From Carya illinoinensis (taxonomy: Eukaryota > Streptophyta > Magnoliopsida > Fagales > Juglandaceae): a stretch of DNA of 64,000 bases. The position numbers were made by a program, and so were the translations under genes. Location of the stretch: positions 43,784,501 through 43,848,500 of the forward strand of contig NC_056755.1 of NCBI RefSeq assembly GCF_018687715.1, in the 5' to 3' direction. Positions 1-13,160 of this stretch are shown piece after piece (within the stretch, counting starts at the first letter, position 1; each line of letters begins with the position of its first letter). The notes beneath the pieces were generated by a model. The model did not search any database. It saw only the letters and a program-made list of their open reading frames with translations, and was not told where the DNA came from.

Positions 1-879
1 ACTTTTTTGAATTTTTGGGGATGCTACGGAAAGACTTTTTGCAAGAAAAATATATCGTTGTTAAAAGCCTTTGTTTGTTACAACTGACTATTTTCAATGA
101 ACAATATTCGTTGCCCTACTTTTGGAATTGCCATGTTAGTGAATGTGTATACCAACGAGTTATATTTTTTGTTCGTTGTATTGAAGAAATGAATTTCATC
201 CTTACATATATGTATTTAATATGAATTTAATGTATTGCAAACACATTGCAACAATTTGTTTTCATTGAAATTCTACAATTGCAACAATTTCACTTCGTTG
301 CAAATATACAGTAGCAATGTCCATTTGCAATGAATTGATTCATTGTGGTATTGCATTTGCAATGAATCCACATCATTTCAAATGTAGTTCACTAATGAAA
401 TGCATGCATTCATTGCAAACATACTGAAACAAAAAAAAAGTACATTCGTTGCACATATTTTTTGCAATGAATCAATTTGTTGCAAATATATTATACTACA
501 ACGATAGAGATTTCTTGCAAATGGACATTTGCAATGACGTACATTTGTTACAAATGTATTTCATCAACAAAACACTTTCATTGTAAATGTACTTTACATT
601 ATTTCAACGAATTATTTTCCTTACAAATTGTGAAGTTGCAACAAATTGTATTTCTTGCAAATGTATATTTCGAACATAAAATATTTTGTATCAATCAAGG
701 TTGAGCTTATTATCAATCAAAATTTTATGTTCACAGCTGAATCATAAGAAAAATGAGCATTTATGAAAAATTATTTGCAACGGAAATGATTTTTTGTGAC
801 AAGAATAGACTCATTTTGATAAGAAATAATCATTTTGATAATAAATAACTGACAGTCAATAAACAGTTTTCTTATAGTG
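1..879. mobile_element. CACTA-like transposon end with TTGCAAATG subterminal motifs
   Basis: The stretch ends at 879 in CTTATAGTG; read from the other strand it starts CACTATAAGAAAAC, the classic terminus of plant CACTA (En/Spm) elements. Inside, between about 230 and 790, the motif TTGCAA with flanking ATG, CAT or CGAA occurs many times on both strands, as expected of CACTA subterminal transposase-binding repeats. No transposase frame is visible, and the other terminus would lie outside the window. The short open frames here look like chance. Superfamily is inferred from the terminus and the motif array only. Confidence 0.6.
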
Positions 880-1880
880 AACTGGTTATTCATTTATTGT
901 TCTAACAAGTTTAACCTTGATCTTCACCGATCATTAATTTATTGTTTTCTTAAAGGAAATAAGTTTTTAATTTATGTATTAAAATTATATGCATTTTCAT
1001 ATATTTGTATATTGATTATATACGAGTTACTCAATTATGTTGAGATTATAAACAGCTTTAAGATCATAGGAAGGTAAACTATATATACGAACAAATTAAA
1101 AAAATCTTATGTTTTTAATAAACCATATATGAGTTTTTTTTTTTTTTTTTTGAAGTATCTTATTTATTATATATTAATCCTTATGATTTTAGGTTCAAAC
1201 TAAGAAAAACCAAGATTGAGTTTCAATAAATATCTTTATATAGTATATATATGCACACATTCATATCTATTGATATAGAAGATTTATATTCAGAAGGATT
1301 CAAACAACATATATCTTATTAGGAACATGATTTTCTATTATCGATTAAAAAATAATGCTATAAAAATCATCAACAAGGAATTATACAAACTTATACAAGT
1401 CGAATCTAACTTATATGAGTTTGGTTTGTTTATTATAGAAGTCCATATATTATTCAACTTGATTCCTTTATTAAAAAAAAACCAACTCAAACTTGATTCC
1501 TTTATTAAAAAAAATCCAACTCGAGCCGAGTTTGTACGTATTAAAGCTAGACAAGTTAATAAATAGAGAAATATTTTAGTCACAAATAAATTATACCAAA
1601 GTAAATTCACAAACGAACGTGGCTTGATATAGTACGTTAGATTGTAAAGTTACTTTGATGTAAAGTAGATCTAACGGATCATATGAAGTCATACCAGTTT
1701 GTAAATTTACTTTTATGCAATCTCTTTATATTTATAATAGTTCTCTAATAAATAACTAGATCATATATTTACAACCTTATTGAGTGTTATCATTACTGAT
1801 TGTGGTTGAGTTTCATGTAAAATTAGTGTGCAAGAATATCACAAAAATTAGCTAGCTAATGAATAATTGTAGATTGCTAA
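880..1880. other. AT-rich intergenic DNA, nothing recognised
   Basis: AT-rich sequence with homopolymer runs, such as the poly-T near 1134-1151. The short open frames on both strands at 1327-1610 have no recognisable domain and overlap each other, so I do not call them genes. Confidence 0.6.
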
Positions 1881-2060
1881 GGTCAAAATGGCCCATCTAG
1901 GCCTATAATTATGAATGAGACCCAATCCATTACAATATTAATTTTAACTAATTTCCGGCCCACTTCATTTGATTCAGGGCCAAGCAAATATATATTGGCC
2001 CAGATATAGTTTATCAAACGATGACGTTTAGTTAACCAATATAAGCAAATAATAGACTCC
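1880..2060 (+). promoter_or_regulatory. Probable LpxB promoter with three GGCCCA site II motifs
   Basis: GGCCCA occurs at about 1890-1895, 1957-1962 and 1997-2002, within 115 bases, upstream of the proposed LpxB transcript. GGCCCA/TGGGCC (site II, TCP-factor binding) is known to be enriched in promoters of plant housekeeping genes, including those for mitochondrial proteins, which suits the product. Assigning it to LpxB is inference from position and orientation; no transcription start is known. Confidence 0.45.
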
Positions 2061-3592
2061 TCCTAACGTACCCACTTTCTCAGTGCTGCCGAAACTGTAC
2101 TTTGAAACGAAACGCCCGACGGCCTTCTGTTCTCTTTCCCCGACTCGCACTGTGAAAAGTCGATTTTACCCTGATAAAAAACAAGATGGAGCCTTTTCGT
2201 CTCCTCCTGAAGACCACGGCTCACCCGCAGAGGAATGTTTATGTAAAAAGAATGGGGAACGGATGCCATGGTGTACGGCTATGAAGCTAATAAATCGAAT
2301 TTCACAATCACAAACCCATTGTATGCAACTGGAGCTATAAACATCAGAGAGAGAGAGAAAGAATTCCGAGTAAAATCGAAAGCTGGGTTTGATTTTGATA
2401 AGGGATATTAAGAGGGATTTTAGGGCCCTTGGTTTACAGCTGTGAAGCTAATAAATCGAATACAAAATCGAAAATCCATTGTATGCAACTTGAGAGAGAG
2501 TTCAGATCTGGCGAAACCAAATTCTATTTGGGAAAGTTCGTTACTGCTATGCCCAGAAATGCTATGCAGTTGTTGATTGGTTAAATCGGCGAAACCACCT
2601 TCGTATTCCTTTCGTTCTTGAACGGTAAAAATGGTTTAGAGCAGAGAAAATTAGAAAGGAAATTTGTGATTACCCCCTCTGCCTCCAACGACCAGAATTG
2701 CTAAGCCGCTGTTGAAGAAGAAAGAAGAAGAACCACTGGGTCAGAAATGCTATGCTATGCCCAGAAACGCTTGTGACTTCTGTTTGTTTGTTTGTTTTTT
2801 TTTTTTTTTAATTATTAAGAAAAGGCTCCACGTCGCCTCCACCTTAGGGTGTGCGGGGTGTGCAAAATATTAGGATTCTTTCTAGCAGGACTCCTTTCTT
2901 ACCTGTAAGTGCTTTCTGTTCTCTTCTGTGTAGCTAAATCAACAAGCCTGATTATCTGTAGTTTATTTCTCGTCTTCATAGTCTTGGTTTACCCAGAATG
3001 AGATGATTTCATTTTCATTTCTCTTTGTCTACTCAAAATTGTATGTTTCATATGAATGCTAGAGTTTTTGCTGCTCAAGTTAATTCCTTGATGCTTTTTT
3101 TTTTTTCTTTTTTTCTTTTGGGCTCTAAAATTTCCCTCATACTTTCTGTGTTTGAGTCTTGCCGGCATTGCCTCTATATTCCTTAAATTCGAGCATACAA
3201 GGTTTTTTGTTTTTGTTTACGGAATGAAACTATATTTCTTATGTTATCAGTTAGTTGAACTCATTTAAATAGTACTACACTCGTTTCAAAGTCCGTAATG
3301 GGTATGAATGAATTGGGTTTGTGTATTTGTTAGTTAATAATGCTAGTGCATGATGATCGGCATCTGTAATTCACACATTGTGTGATAGATTAATAAGTAT
3401 CATTTATTTTGTATTAATAATAACTAAGAATAATCTTAAATACTCTAAAAACGTACTAGAATACAATAAAGACTTGAATTATGTAGTTTCTTTTTTATTT
3501 TTCAATTTCGTTCTGTTGATCTATATTCACTTTTGGTCGTGACGTGAATTTCTTTAACATAAATATTTCTTTGTGGGCAGAATGCTCAGGAC
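2060..3592 (+). other. Putative LpxB 5' UTR exon and leader intron
   Basis: The region from about 2060 to 2904 carries no coding frame and reads like a leader. It has GA-rich runs and a direct duplication: a roughly 50-base block around 2278-2335 recurs around 2438-2490. A good donor (ACCT/GTAAGT, GT at 2905-2906) can pair with the acceptor TTGTGGGCAG ending at 3580, giving a leader intron of about 675 bases that ends 12 bases before the proposed start codon. This is inference from splice signals; transcript data would settle it. Confidence 0.4.
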
Positions 3593-6500
3593 ATGTTGGA
3601 AATGTTGTTCAGAAAACCGTGGAAGCTGGACAATGACAGTAATGTGGGCTTCTCTAGGCTATGGAGACGGTATATATCAATGCCAGGCAGAGCTGTAGTA
3701 GATATGGCTGCAAAAGATGGGGAATTGAGGGTCTTCATAGTTGCTGGAGAGGTTTCAGGGGATTCCATTGGTTCTCGTCTCATGGCGTCTTTAAAGAAGC
3801 ACTGTTTGGTTCCTACCCGTTTCTCGGGTGTTGGAGGGTAAGCTACTACTTACCCAGCTCTTTCATTAGATGCACTTCTTGTGACAAAATCTCTTAATAT
3901 GTACCTAAATGTATGATGCACTTGTTGTCTACCAGTTACATTTTTTTTCTTTTTTCTTTTTTTCCCTGATAAGTTTCCAGTTATTGATTAGTCCAACAAG
4001 TGACCTGACACTATGTAAGATTTTTCTGGTAAATTGATTTACTTGGCGTTTACTTTCCTTCTTAAAGATTTGTCATGGAAAGAGAAAAGATTCGTGTGAA
4101 TGACATCCATGCATGGAGTAAGAAATAGTGATTTAGCATGAATCCTTCCCAACGAATTCTGAACAGATAATCCTGTTCTGCTTATCTTAGTATGCTTGTG
4201 AAATTAATAACTTGCAACAGAATATGAACCTGTCACCTCTTTTCTTTTCTTTTTTTTTGATATCCTTGAGTGTCCGGGCCAGCTTGCGTGTACCTTGACT
4301 AATCCCATGGGGCCCTGAAGTTAACGGCTAGGTAAACCTCCAGTGGCCCTGAGGGGACTCGAACTAGTGACCATTGGGGAGCAAACCCAAAGCTTGACCA
4401 ATTGAGCTACCCCTCCAGTGTCACCTCTTTTCTTACTGCACTCTTTATGAATTCCCTTTAAGATGGTATACTGTTGTATCTATTCAGATCCATGATGACC
4501 AGGCAAGGATTAAACTCTCTGTTTCCTATGGAGCATATTTCAGTGATGGGGATATGGGAGTTGTTGCCGCATTTGAATAAATTCAGAGTAAGGAGCAACA
4601 AAATGGTCTTTTTACTTCTGAGTCCGTTGCATTGTGAGGGAAAGCTTTTTGTATGAATGCATCTTACCTACCTTACATATTAATACCAAAGCTTGAAAAT
4701 TTCAGTTGAAGCTGAAGGAAACAGTAGAGGCCGCTTTTCTTTTCCAGCCCCATGTTGTTGTAACAGTGGATTCCAAGGGGTTCTCATTTCGTCTCCTGAA
4801 GCAGTTACGGGGTAATTTGCGGTAGCTAATTGCAGTTTTAATCATTCGTTGTGTGCTGCTTATACCACTAGTATGGTGTAGAAAAATTGAGGAATCTTTT
4901 TTTCAGCTAATTACAGTCAGAGAGGATTGGTTAGTCCAGTACACTTCCATTATGTAGCACCATCATTCTGGGCATGGAGAGGGGGTGAAGCAAGGCTCAA
5001 AGGCCTAGCTGAATTTGTGGATCAAGTATTCTGCATACTTCCAAATGAGGAGGAAGTTTGCAAATCAAATGGCTTGGATGCAACCTTTGTTGGCCACCCC
5101 ATTCTGGAGGATATTGTTTATCCGAATTCGGTATGGATTCATGTTCCGGTCTGGTTTAAATTTACTGGTAGCTTTTTTGATTGAGTCCACGTGTTCGATT
5201 AGTCAGATATATGTGTTGTTTTCTCAGGGAAAATATACATCTATTTGTTATTTTTAATTTCTTTGTGACCAGGTTACCAAAAAAGGCCAAACTTCATTCC
5301 TAGTGTCAGTATTATTCAATTTGACTTCATGTGAAGTTTGTTCAGTACTTATGCATCTGGGTGACTCTGTTTAGGGAAAGGACGTCTCACCATGTGAGTG
5401 GAAGGTAGATGGAGATTGTGAAGATTTTCGAAGTAAAAATGCAATACCTGCCGGTAAAGTTATCTGGTGAAGCTCTCGGTTTTATAAATATTCTCTAGTG
5501 CAGAGTGATATAGTTTATTCTTAGGGAGTACAACAGTCTCTGGTACATCTGAGAATTGGGAGTTGATGGAGATGACTAGATTGAAACTTTGAATTGTATT
5601 TAGCATGCTATGATTCCTTTTTCCATACCTTCTTGATGGTGCACCTTAAGTTTTTTGCTTTTTTCATCAGGTGATATGTGGAACAGACATTATTAATAAA
5701 TAACTGCAACTTGTAAGACTCACACGTTATCTCCTAGTAGACATCATGATATAAATTATAAATCATGGGCTGGAATTTCTTTTTTCATGAACATTGTGTT
5801 TGTGCTCATATCTGCATGTATCAATATTATATATATTGACATTGAAATGCACAGCTCCACCTTGTATTTGCACTTCATGTACTTTACTTTTAATAGGGGC
5901 CACAGTCATTAGTTTGCTTCCTGGAAGCAGATTGCAAGAGGTCACGCGAATGCTTCCCATCTTTGCAAACACTATGGAATTATTAAAGGAATCATTTCCT
6001 GAGTTGATGTCAGTCATCCATGTTGCTCCGAATCAGCATGTAGAGAAGTACATCACGGAAGTCGTTCATAAGTGGCCTGTGCCTGTTTTGTTGCTTCCAG
6101 GAGGATCACCAAAGCTCAAATATGATGCATTCAGTGTTAGTCCTCCCCGTTCTCCTCTCTGTGTAATAAATGATGACAACATTTGATATGTCAAAATTTC
6201 CTTGCTGAGGCACAACAAGGGTTTATTGGAACCCCATTTGTTACTGTTTTGTAATTGCAACTGAAAAAACAAAATAGAACTACAATTGAAGACAAATTAT
6301 TGGATTATAATACGTGAAGGCACACATGATGTAAATTCATCAAGATCTTGTCAAAGTGCCTCTTAGAAAATTTGGTTTAGTCGATCCTAGTGATGCACAT
6401 TTGGTTATGTTGTTTTTATTTATGAATCTATGAGTGAAATATGAAATACTAGTGACTTACCTTGAGAGCTGGTGTTTCGGTGTATCATATGTAGGCTTGT

Positions 6501-7270
6501 CATGACTCATAATAGGTTTGTTAGGTCTTGAACCTGGCAATGTTAAAATTGGCATCTAGTTGGGTGTTTGTCTGGATACCTGAGGTATAGCACCTGAAGT
6601 ATAGCTAAAAGGAATGGTTTACATAAGATTTCAATTCTTGTTAAAACTTTAGCCAAAGCTTTCTACACATATTGACTTGAACAACTTGCAGGCGAGTAGG
6701 GTTGCGTTATGCACTTCTGGTACAGTTGCTTTGGAGTTGCAGCTTGCGCGGTTGCCATGTATTGTTGCTTATCGAGCCCATTTCCTAACTGAATGGTTCA
6801 TTCGTTATAAAGCGAAGATATCATATATTTCGCTTCCCAATATTCTATTGGACTCGGCTGTTATTCCCGAAGCTCTCTTTGAAGCATGCACACCTACAAA
6901 GCTTACCCCACTGCTCATGTACAATTTTTGTTGTGATGCAAGCATAATTCTTGAAACTCTGCTTTTTTTTTTTTTTAATCAAAATTATGGGATGTACAGA
7001 AGTGCAAAGCTTTTGAAATTAGCGGAAATGATGATTCTCACCTTGTTATGTATAACTTTTATCATCTTGGTTGAATGCAGGGAATTGATACACGATAGAT
7101 GCCTCCGAGAAGAACAGATCATTGCTGCTGAAAAGATCATCAGACTTCTATATCCTTCAGAAATGATTATAACTAACTTGTTACAACAGGATTCAAAATT
7201 GAGATTCCCTGATTGCACACCAAGTATGATGGCAGCATCCACCATATTACACTATGTGAAACCCCGATGA
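3593..7270 (+). CDS. LpxB: Lipid-A-disaccharide synthase, plant mitochondrial type (8 coding exons)
   Basis: Glycosyltransferase family 19 enzyme. In bacteria it joins UDP-2,3-diacylglucosamine to lipid X to form the lipid A disaccharide; plant homologues are mitochondrial. Exons I infer from GT-AG borders: 3593-3837, 4488-4587, 4706-4811, 4907-5130, 5375-5453, 5897-6135, 6692-6918, 7081-7270. All phases agree and the sum is 1410 bases, or 469 residues plus stop, close to the length I recall for plant LpxB. Exon 1 holds a basic N-terminus with Arg and Trp (likely a mitochondrial presequence), then VFIVAGEVSGD and FSGVGG, the family's N-terminal signature. Later exons carry HFHYVAPSFWAWRGGEA, FVGHPILED, ISLLPGSRLQEV and CTSGTVALELQLARLPCIVAYR, all conserved LpxB blocks. 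No stop or frameshift interrupts the joined frame. The start is the first ATG of the frame; a second Met lies three codons later. A poly(A) signal AATAAA lies at about 7326. Confidence 0.9.
4247..4418 (-). mobile_element. tRNA-derived SINE in LpxB intron 1
   Basis: On the minus strand the element opens with a tRNA-like head: an A-box-like GTAGCTCAATTGG and a B-box-like ACTAGTTCGAGTCCCC. On the plus strand it begins with a T-run, which is the 3' tail of a minus-strand SINE. It is bounded by a perfect 16-base target duplication, TGTCACCTCTTTTCTT, at 4231-4246 and 4419-4434. Length about 172 bases. It lies between LpxB exons 1 and 2, away from the splice sites, so it should be harmless. Confidence 0.88.
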
Positions 7271-7457
7271 ATGCTTATCATTTACTTGGGGAAAATTGGT
7301 GTCCAATTGTTGATATTATGTTGGTAATAAAATCTTTTTGCCTCTGAAGATTGGCGGTGGATGGTTTGATTTCATTATCATTTTTTTTGGTTATGGACAA
7401 AGCAGCCTCGATGTTATGGGCCAACATATCTTGATATTGGTCGTGCAGAGTTTGGCG
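7271..7457 (+). other. LpxB 3' UTR
   Basis: Sequence after the LpxB stop codon, with AATAAAATC at about 7326 as a likely poly(A) signal. A possible transposon terminus begins at 7458, so the transcript probably ends before it. Confidence 0.5.
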
Positions 7458-8491
7458 TACTACAACATATTGTAGTTTTTGCGACATAACAAACTCTCAC
7501 AAAATGATTTCTGTGACGGTTAAAACCCGTCCACACACGGACACAACAACCGCCTCATAAAATATATATTATGTCGGTTTACTGTCTAATCAACACAATA
7601 TTTTCTGCGACAGTCGGACGTATGCACTTTGTCTTATTATTTTTTTTTGGCTAATGTGATCAAGAACTTGTGATGGTCCATCTTCGTCATAGAAAGTATG
7701 TTTTAACGTATGTCTTTACACTTGAACGTGAACTCGGCCGACTATCATCCAAATGTTACTTTTTCTAACGTTCGATTATAGAGTGAACGGTTAGTAAAAC
7801 ACGTTTGCACATGTACGTTGTTCGAACGTTGGCAATATGATTTTAGAATGATACAAATCATTCTATATGGCAAAACACACCATCAATGATCAAACATAAT
7901 ATTAATTTATTCAAAGCATATATTAATTATAAAAAGCATACCCAAGTTATAAAATCTATCACATGTTACTAACCCATTCCATTAATTGATTAAACGCACT
8001 CAAGTGTTTTATTTAACCACTTTACAACCACCAAACATTAGGACCATACAAACCACGTCTTCAAAATTTTGCAAAACCCCATCAATTTATTCAAATAAAA
8101 ATCCAATAAAAATCGAAATAAATACATTCATATCTCAAACAAAAATCAACAACTTAACTACCAATATGTACTAAACATTATACGAGGGACAAATATAATC
8201 ATAAGACATAGTGCTAGTCTAACAACATTACATAGCACCAACATCACATTACTTAAAATCATTTCAAACATCTAACCAAACTCAAAATTTCCAACAAGGT
8301 ATCTAGAATACTACCTCCAACACACTCTCTCACTTCCAAATCCCTTCAACAAGCTCCAAATAGAACTCTTAAAAACAAACACAACATTAAATTAATATAC
8401 ATTTACAAAACAAATGCTATCAAAAATTAAAGAAAAATCCAAATAAAACAAAACAGAAATGTGGGGGTTCGTACATAGCAAACGAATTTTA

Positions 8492-8624
<133 letters not shown>

Positions 8625-9069
8625 AGGTAGCCGAAATGAGGAGTGAATGTCATTCCCCTCAGCTTAAATACGCCCTAGACTTGTCTAGTGCGTTACAATT
8701 TTGTTTGTAAATTTTTTACTTATCGTAGTAACTTTTTGTCAATACAATAATTTTAAATAAGAAGAACGACACCATTCCTATTTATTTATAACGGGGACTC
8801 TTTTAAAGGAAAAGTTACTGCAACAAATTAACTAACGTTCAAATGTTAACATATAAACGTTCCAACATTACAAAAGTTTTCTCATCCCACTTAAGTGTCC
8901 CGCCAAGGTTGTGTCCTCATAACCCATTCAAACATTATAATCCTTACATGCGAACGTGACCCTTGAGGGAGTTTTATTAATTTGCCATACTCTCAATGCA
9001 GGAGTGTTCCTGCTCAAATGTTCATTTCAAGTCCTATTTTCGTTCAAAGGGATAATACAACCATTCAAG

Positions 9070-9360
9070 CATATCATTTCTCATCAGTTAGTATGTAATT
9101 TAGTTCAATTCAGATGTACACAATTAAAAGATACTATACAATATGCTATATATATACTAATATGATAGATGCTATATATACATGCTATATGGTATAATAT
9201 ATTATCCGTTCAAACGTATCATTTCTCATAAGTTAGTACATAATTTAGTTCAATTAAGATTTACACAGTTAAAAGATACTATACAATATGCTATATATAT
9301 ATATACACACACGCTAATATGATAGATGCTATATATACATGCTATGTGGTATATTATTAA
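9070..9360. repeat. 145-bp tandem duplication, AT-rich
   Basis: The block starting TATCATTTCTC at 9072 recurs at 9217, a shift of 145 bases, including a shared stretch ATACTATACAATATGCTATA. The second copy has an extra run of TA and CA dinucleotides. Dense TATA/GATATATC repeats follow to about 9570. Confidence 0.8.
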
Positions 9361-9640
9361 TTAATACCATATAGCATATATAATATATAGCCTATATATA
9401 TATAGTATGTGATATATCACTATGATACTATATAAATAACTTAATGTAAATTACTATATATATCATTATAGTATATCATATATCACAATATGTATATATA
9501 TGATATATCATCATTATATCGTAATTATACGACATATATCATCATATATGATAGATATACTAGTATGATATATTAAAAAATGTGAAGTTCAGCGCATGTG
9601 AAGCCCAAGACTGATTTGAAAGTGGGTTTTTCTTTCTTTT

Positions 9641-10270
9641 AGAGTATTCTCAATGGTTTATGTATTATATAATAAATTTAAATTATTTAAAAAATTACTC
9701 AAAAAATGAGTTCCATCCGATTATATAAAAGGTAATATAAAATACAATTAGCTACAGTAACCCGCTACATGTAGCAGGTACTGTTTATCCTGTAAACATT
9801 TTTTTACTATTTAAATTTCATTTACTCCTTGATTTTCTTTTACTTTGAGTTTTAGTTTTACCATGTAAGCAAATTCTTTTTTTATTGTTCATCATTTGTA
9901 ACACATCTATTTTATTTTATTTTTCTTAAAAATGCCTTGGAAATATTTTCAACCAATTTTTTCATATTTTGATTTTATTTTTAATTTTTATTTGGGTTAT
10001 AATTTTTATTTGTGTGTATAGGACTGAATTATATTACATTGTATATAAAAATATATTGCAAATATAAAACAATATATGGATATTGCAAATTTATTGGTGG
10101 AAATGAAATATTTAAAAAGAATAAAAAAAGATTATTTAAATAATATGAGAAAAAAATAAATAAGCTGATATATGATATTATAAAAGTTATTATGTAAAAT
10201 AAAAAAAAAAAAGTGAAGTTTGATGATATATTTTAAATGATAAGATAAAACAAACCATTGTGAATGCTCT
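9641..10270. mobile_element. MITE with AGAGYATTCWCAATGG termini
   Basis: The left end reads AGAGTATTCTCAATGGTTTA and the reverse complement of the right end reads AGAGCATTCACAATGGTTTG, so 17 of 20 positions pair. The inside is AT-rich with no frame. A clear target duplication is not seen, so the superfamily is left open. Confidence 0.65.
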
Positions 10271-10524
10271 GAATGTGTGTGTATGTAGACAATGGGCTCA
10301 GCCTGAGTGGAAGCCCATTTGAAGAAAAAATAAAACCTAGCCCTTTATTCCTAAATGATGCCCTTTTTGCATAAAAGGTGAAAATCTTAAAAAATTACTC
10401 ACTTTTTCCCATTCTTTCTTTCTCTCCCACACCGCCCACCCTCCCCAATGGCTCTCTCTCCCATGCCGACCAGTGGGCTTAGCCTCTGCTCCACCTCCAT
10501 CGCTGCACCTCATAGGCCACTCTT

Positions 10525-10562
<38 letters not shown>

Positions 10563-13000
10563 AAATTTTTTACCCCTCACGGCCCTTGCCACCACCAACA
10601 GCCAACAAGCACGCCACCTCCTTCCACCATGCACAATAAATAGGTAAGCCAACCCGCGATGCCTCTCCCTTCCTCAAACTCTAGATCTCCTTCTTCTCCC
10701 TCACGGCTTCTCTTTGTCTCATCCACAGTAGTATCGCTTGATGATCAAAGCTGAGCCACTAGCCATTGTGAATAGTAGCCCAAACCCTCAAACGCCTCTA
10801 TCCCCCTCTCTGTTTTGCTTTGTGACTCACTTCCCCTTTCGGTTTAGATTTGCCGCCACCCACACCGTTTCTAGCCACTATCCACAACTAGCCCCTTAGA
10901 TTTGCCCTTCTCTCCCTCAATCTTGTCATTTACCTCCCAGATCTCTCATTCCCTCTCTCTGTTTCATTCCCATTCTATTTAGAAATATTATCTAGGGTTC
11001 AACTGTGGGCCCCCATTTTTTGCCACCCTCTCACCTTTCCCCTTCTACTTGACCTCTTTCCCCCCTAAATCTACCAAACTCATGCCTAGATCCCCTTTTT
11101 AGAATTCTACTCCTCCACCAACCGCTTCCCTCCACTGTGAGAACCCTTTCCTCCACCCTTTATTTATGTCAAATCTACCATCCTTAAGTTTTCCCTAGCC
11201 ATAAACCCCCTTAAATTGTGCATATCCACCTTTGCTACCATGCTTCACCCCTCCAGACGCCACATCAATAAGCCGGGTGCCACTCTTATTATATATTAAT
11301 GTTTAGGTAGTGTTTAGATTTAACTAATTGTTTTTCTGTCTCGTAGCAACACGTGCACGTAAACTCACGAGATACCTTAGGCAGCCCACTTGATCATCCA
11401 GAAATTTGTCGTTCCATATTGTAAGTAAAACCCTAGACTTTGGTATACTGACATTGAAAAATTGTGTTTTATTGCAGTTTGGTTGTAATTGGTTAAGTAG
11501 CCAAGGACCTGTGGAGTGTTGGAATAAAATCTATAGTTGGTGATGAATTGTTGGTCGAGTTTCGAATGAAGCGTTGTGAATCACATGATGTAGTTGTGAA
11601 GACATGAAGCCATGAAATTGTGTGCTACACTATGTTTGATTGCAGAATTGTACTATGCAATGTCATATAATAATTACCTGTTGCATAACTGCATTTTATT
11701 TATTATCTATCATTAATTTATTATTTGTACTCTACTTTGTGCTTGTGCTGTAAACTTGGAAAGATTTTGGTTTTTGCATCAAAATATTAAAATGTGTTTT
11801 GTGGGTACATGTGTGCGTATCACAACCCCAAGTCGAGATGAGGAATTATCTCAGTGGAGATCATATGATAACTCAGGAGAGTATAAAATTAAGTGACGTG
11901 CCTTAGGTTGTTGCTGGGCAACAACAAGCTCGGATGAGATGATAACATTGTTTGCTCGTGGAAGCTTGAGAATGATTAGTCACATACGTGCCTAGCGTAG
12001 AGTTGAGCATCACTCATTACAAAGTCACACATGCGATCGTTACTTGTGGTATGACAAAGGGAGCCAAAGTGTACAGATGGTCCCTATGAGAGACCATGGT
12101 GCACACCTTAATTAAATGGTGGCTTTTAAAAAGGTGATTTTAAGTATGTGGCTTTTTCTGTAAATATTGAGAAAGAAATTGGTTGTACAATGGTAATGCT
12201 AAAGATCTCAATTTTTTCCTTTATTGTGAAATATTTATATTTTTCCGTGCTTGCATTTTTGGGTGTTAATAGCTGGCTTTACTAGTTGAGATTGCGAAAT
12301 CTCACTGTAATGTCCCCACCTACGATTCCGTAAACATTGATGCAGAGGAAGGATATGAATATGGAGGATCGACTCCGCTTGAGGAGTGAAGACTTGGAAA
12401 CTTTTCCCCTTATGTATCATTGATTAGTGTTTTTCCTAGTATTTAGTCGGATGACTGTAATTAACTTTATGTTAGTATTTGGGAGTCTTGGTGAGTTATG
12501 GTTTATTGCTAGGTGATGTAATTTTTAATTTATGGTATTATAGCATTTTAGACTGCCCTTTTTAATTTGTCCACTACTTTTATAAATGCACACTTATACA
12601 TTTCATGCTTACACATACTGCTTTCATAATGTGCTTGAGATGTGTGACTCGAGCAGCTAATACCTTGACGTCACAACTTTCGCCAAATCACACGTAGGGG
12701 TTGTGGACGCCACAAAAAATATATAGTGATACTTTAGTATAGTATTATATGATCATTATAGTATCACTAGTATCATATAGTAGTACTATCTTATTATTAC
12801 ATATTATTATATGTATACACACACACGCTATAGTGACAATATAATATATAGTGATCATTAGTATCATATATAACTATTCAAGAATAGGGTGTTCCAAGTT
12901 TGGTATGTTATGCACGATGTATAGTATATACATTACATGTCAAAATAAATTTGAATTAAATTGTTAGTGGGTTTGGGAACAGTGTTGGATCATTGTTATT
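10271..13000. other. Pyrimidine-rich then unclassified DNA inside the large element
   Basis: From about 10390 to 11260 the plus strand is strikingly C/T-rich, with many CTCTCC runs and a (CT) tract at 10530-10560. From 11340 to 12700 it becomes mixed sequence with no sustained frame. It resembles the non-coding body or LTR of a large retroelement, but I cannot identify it. The short open frames at 10337-10639 are by-products of the CT tract. Confidence 0.5.
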
Positions 13001-13017
13001 TTTTGTATTTAGATTAA

Positions 13018-13160
13018 GTGCTATTTGCAGCCCTAAGGTGTGCATGCACAGCGCACTCCCTTTAGAAAAAGTCAATAAATTCATGATCTATATGAAACAA
13101 TCATTTAAGAAAATGAGAGTGTGCGAGGCTTACATACTATAGGACTGCAAATATCATGTA
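13018..13160. mobile_element. Fold-back MITE, TATTTGCAGYCCTA ends
   Basis: The left end reads GCTATTTGCAGCCCTAAGG and the reverse complement of the right end reads GATATTTGCAGTCCTATAG. The two arms can fold over most of the 140-base element. The ends resemble those of the 18109-18280 element, which also carries an ATTTGCAG arm. Confidence 0.5.

Noticed and set aside
1327..1610. Overlapping small proteins on both strands
   Set aside because: AT-rich sequence with an internal ACTCAAACTTGATTCC-type duplication; no motif, no promoter signs, opposite-strand overlap.
4300..4418. tRNA gene in the LpxB intron
   Set aside because: A- and B-box-like motifs are present, but no cloverleaf could be traced. 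A T-run tail and a 16-base target duplication show a SINE instead.
10337..11260. Gene with a Ser/Pro-rich N-terminus starting at 10448
   Set aside because: The frame depends on a CT tract, ends soon after, and no splice-joined continuation with a known domain could be read.
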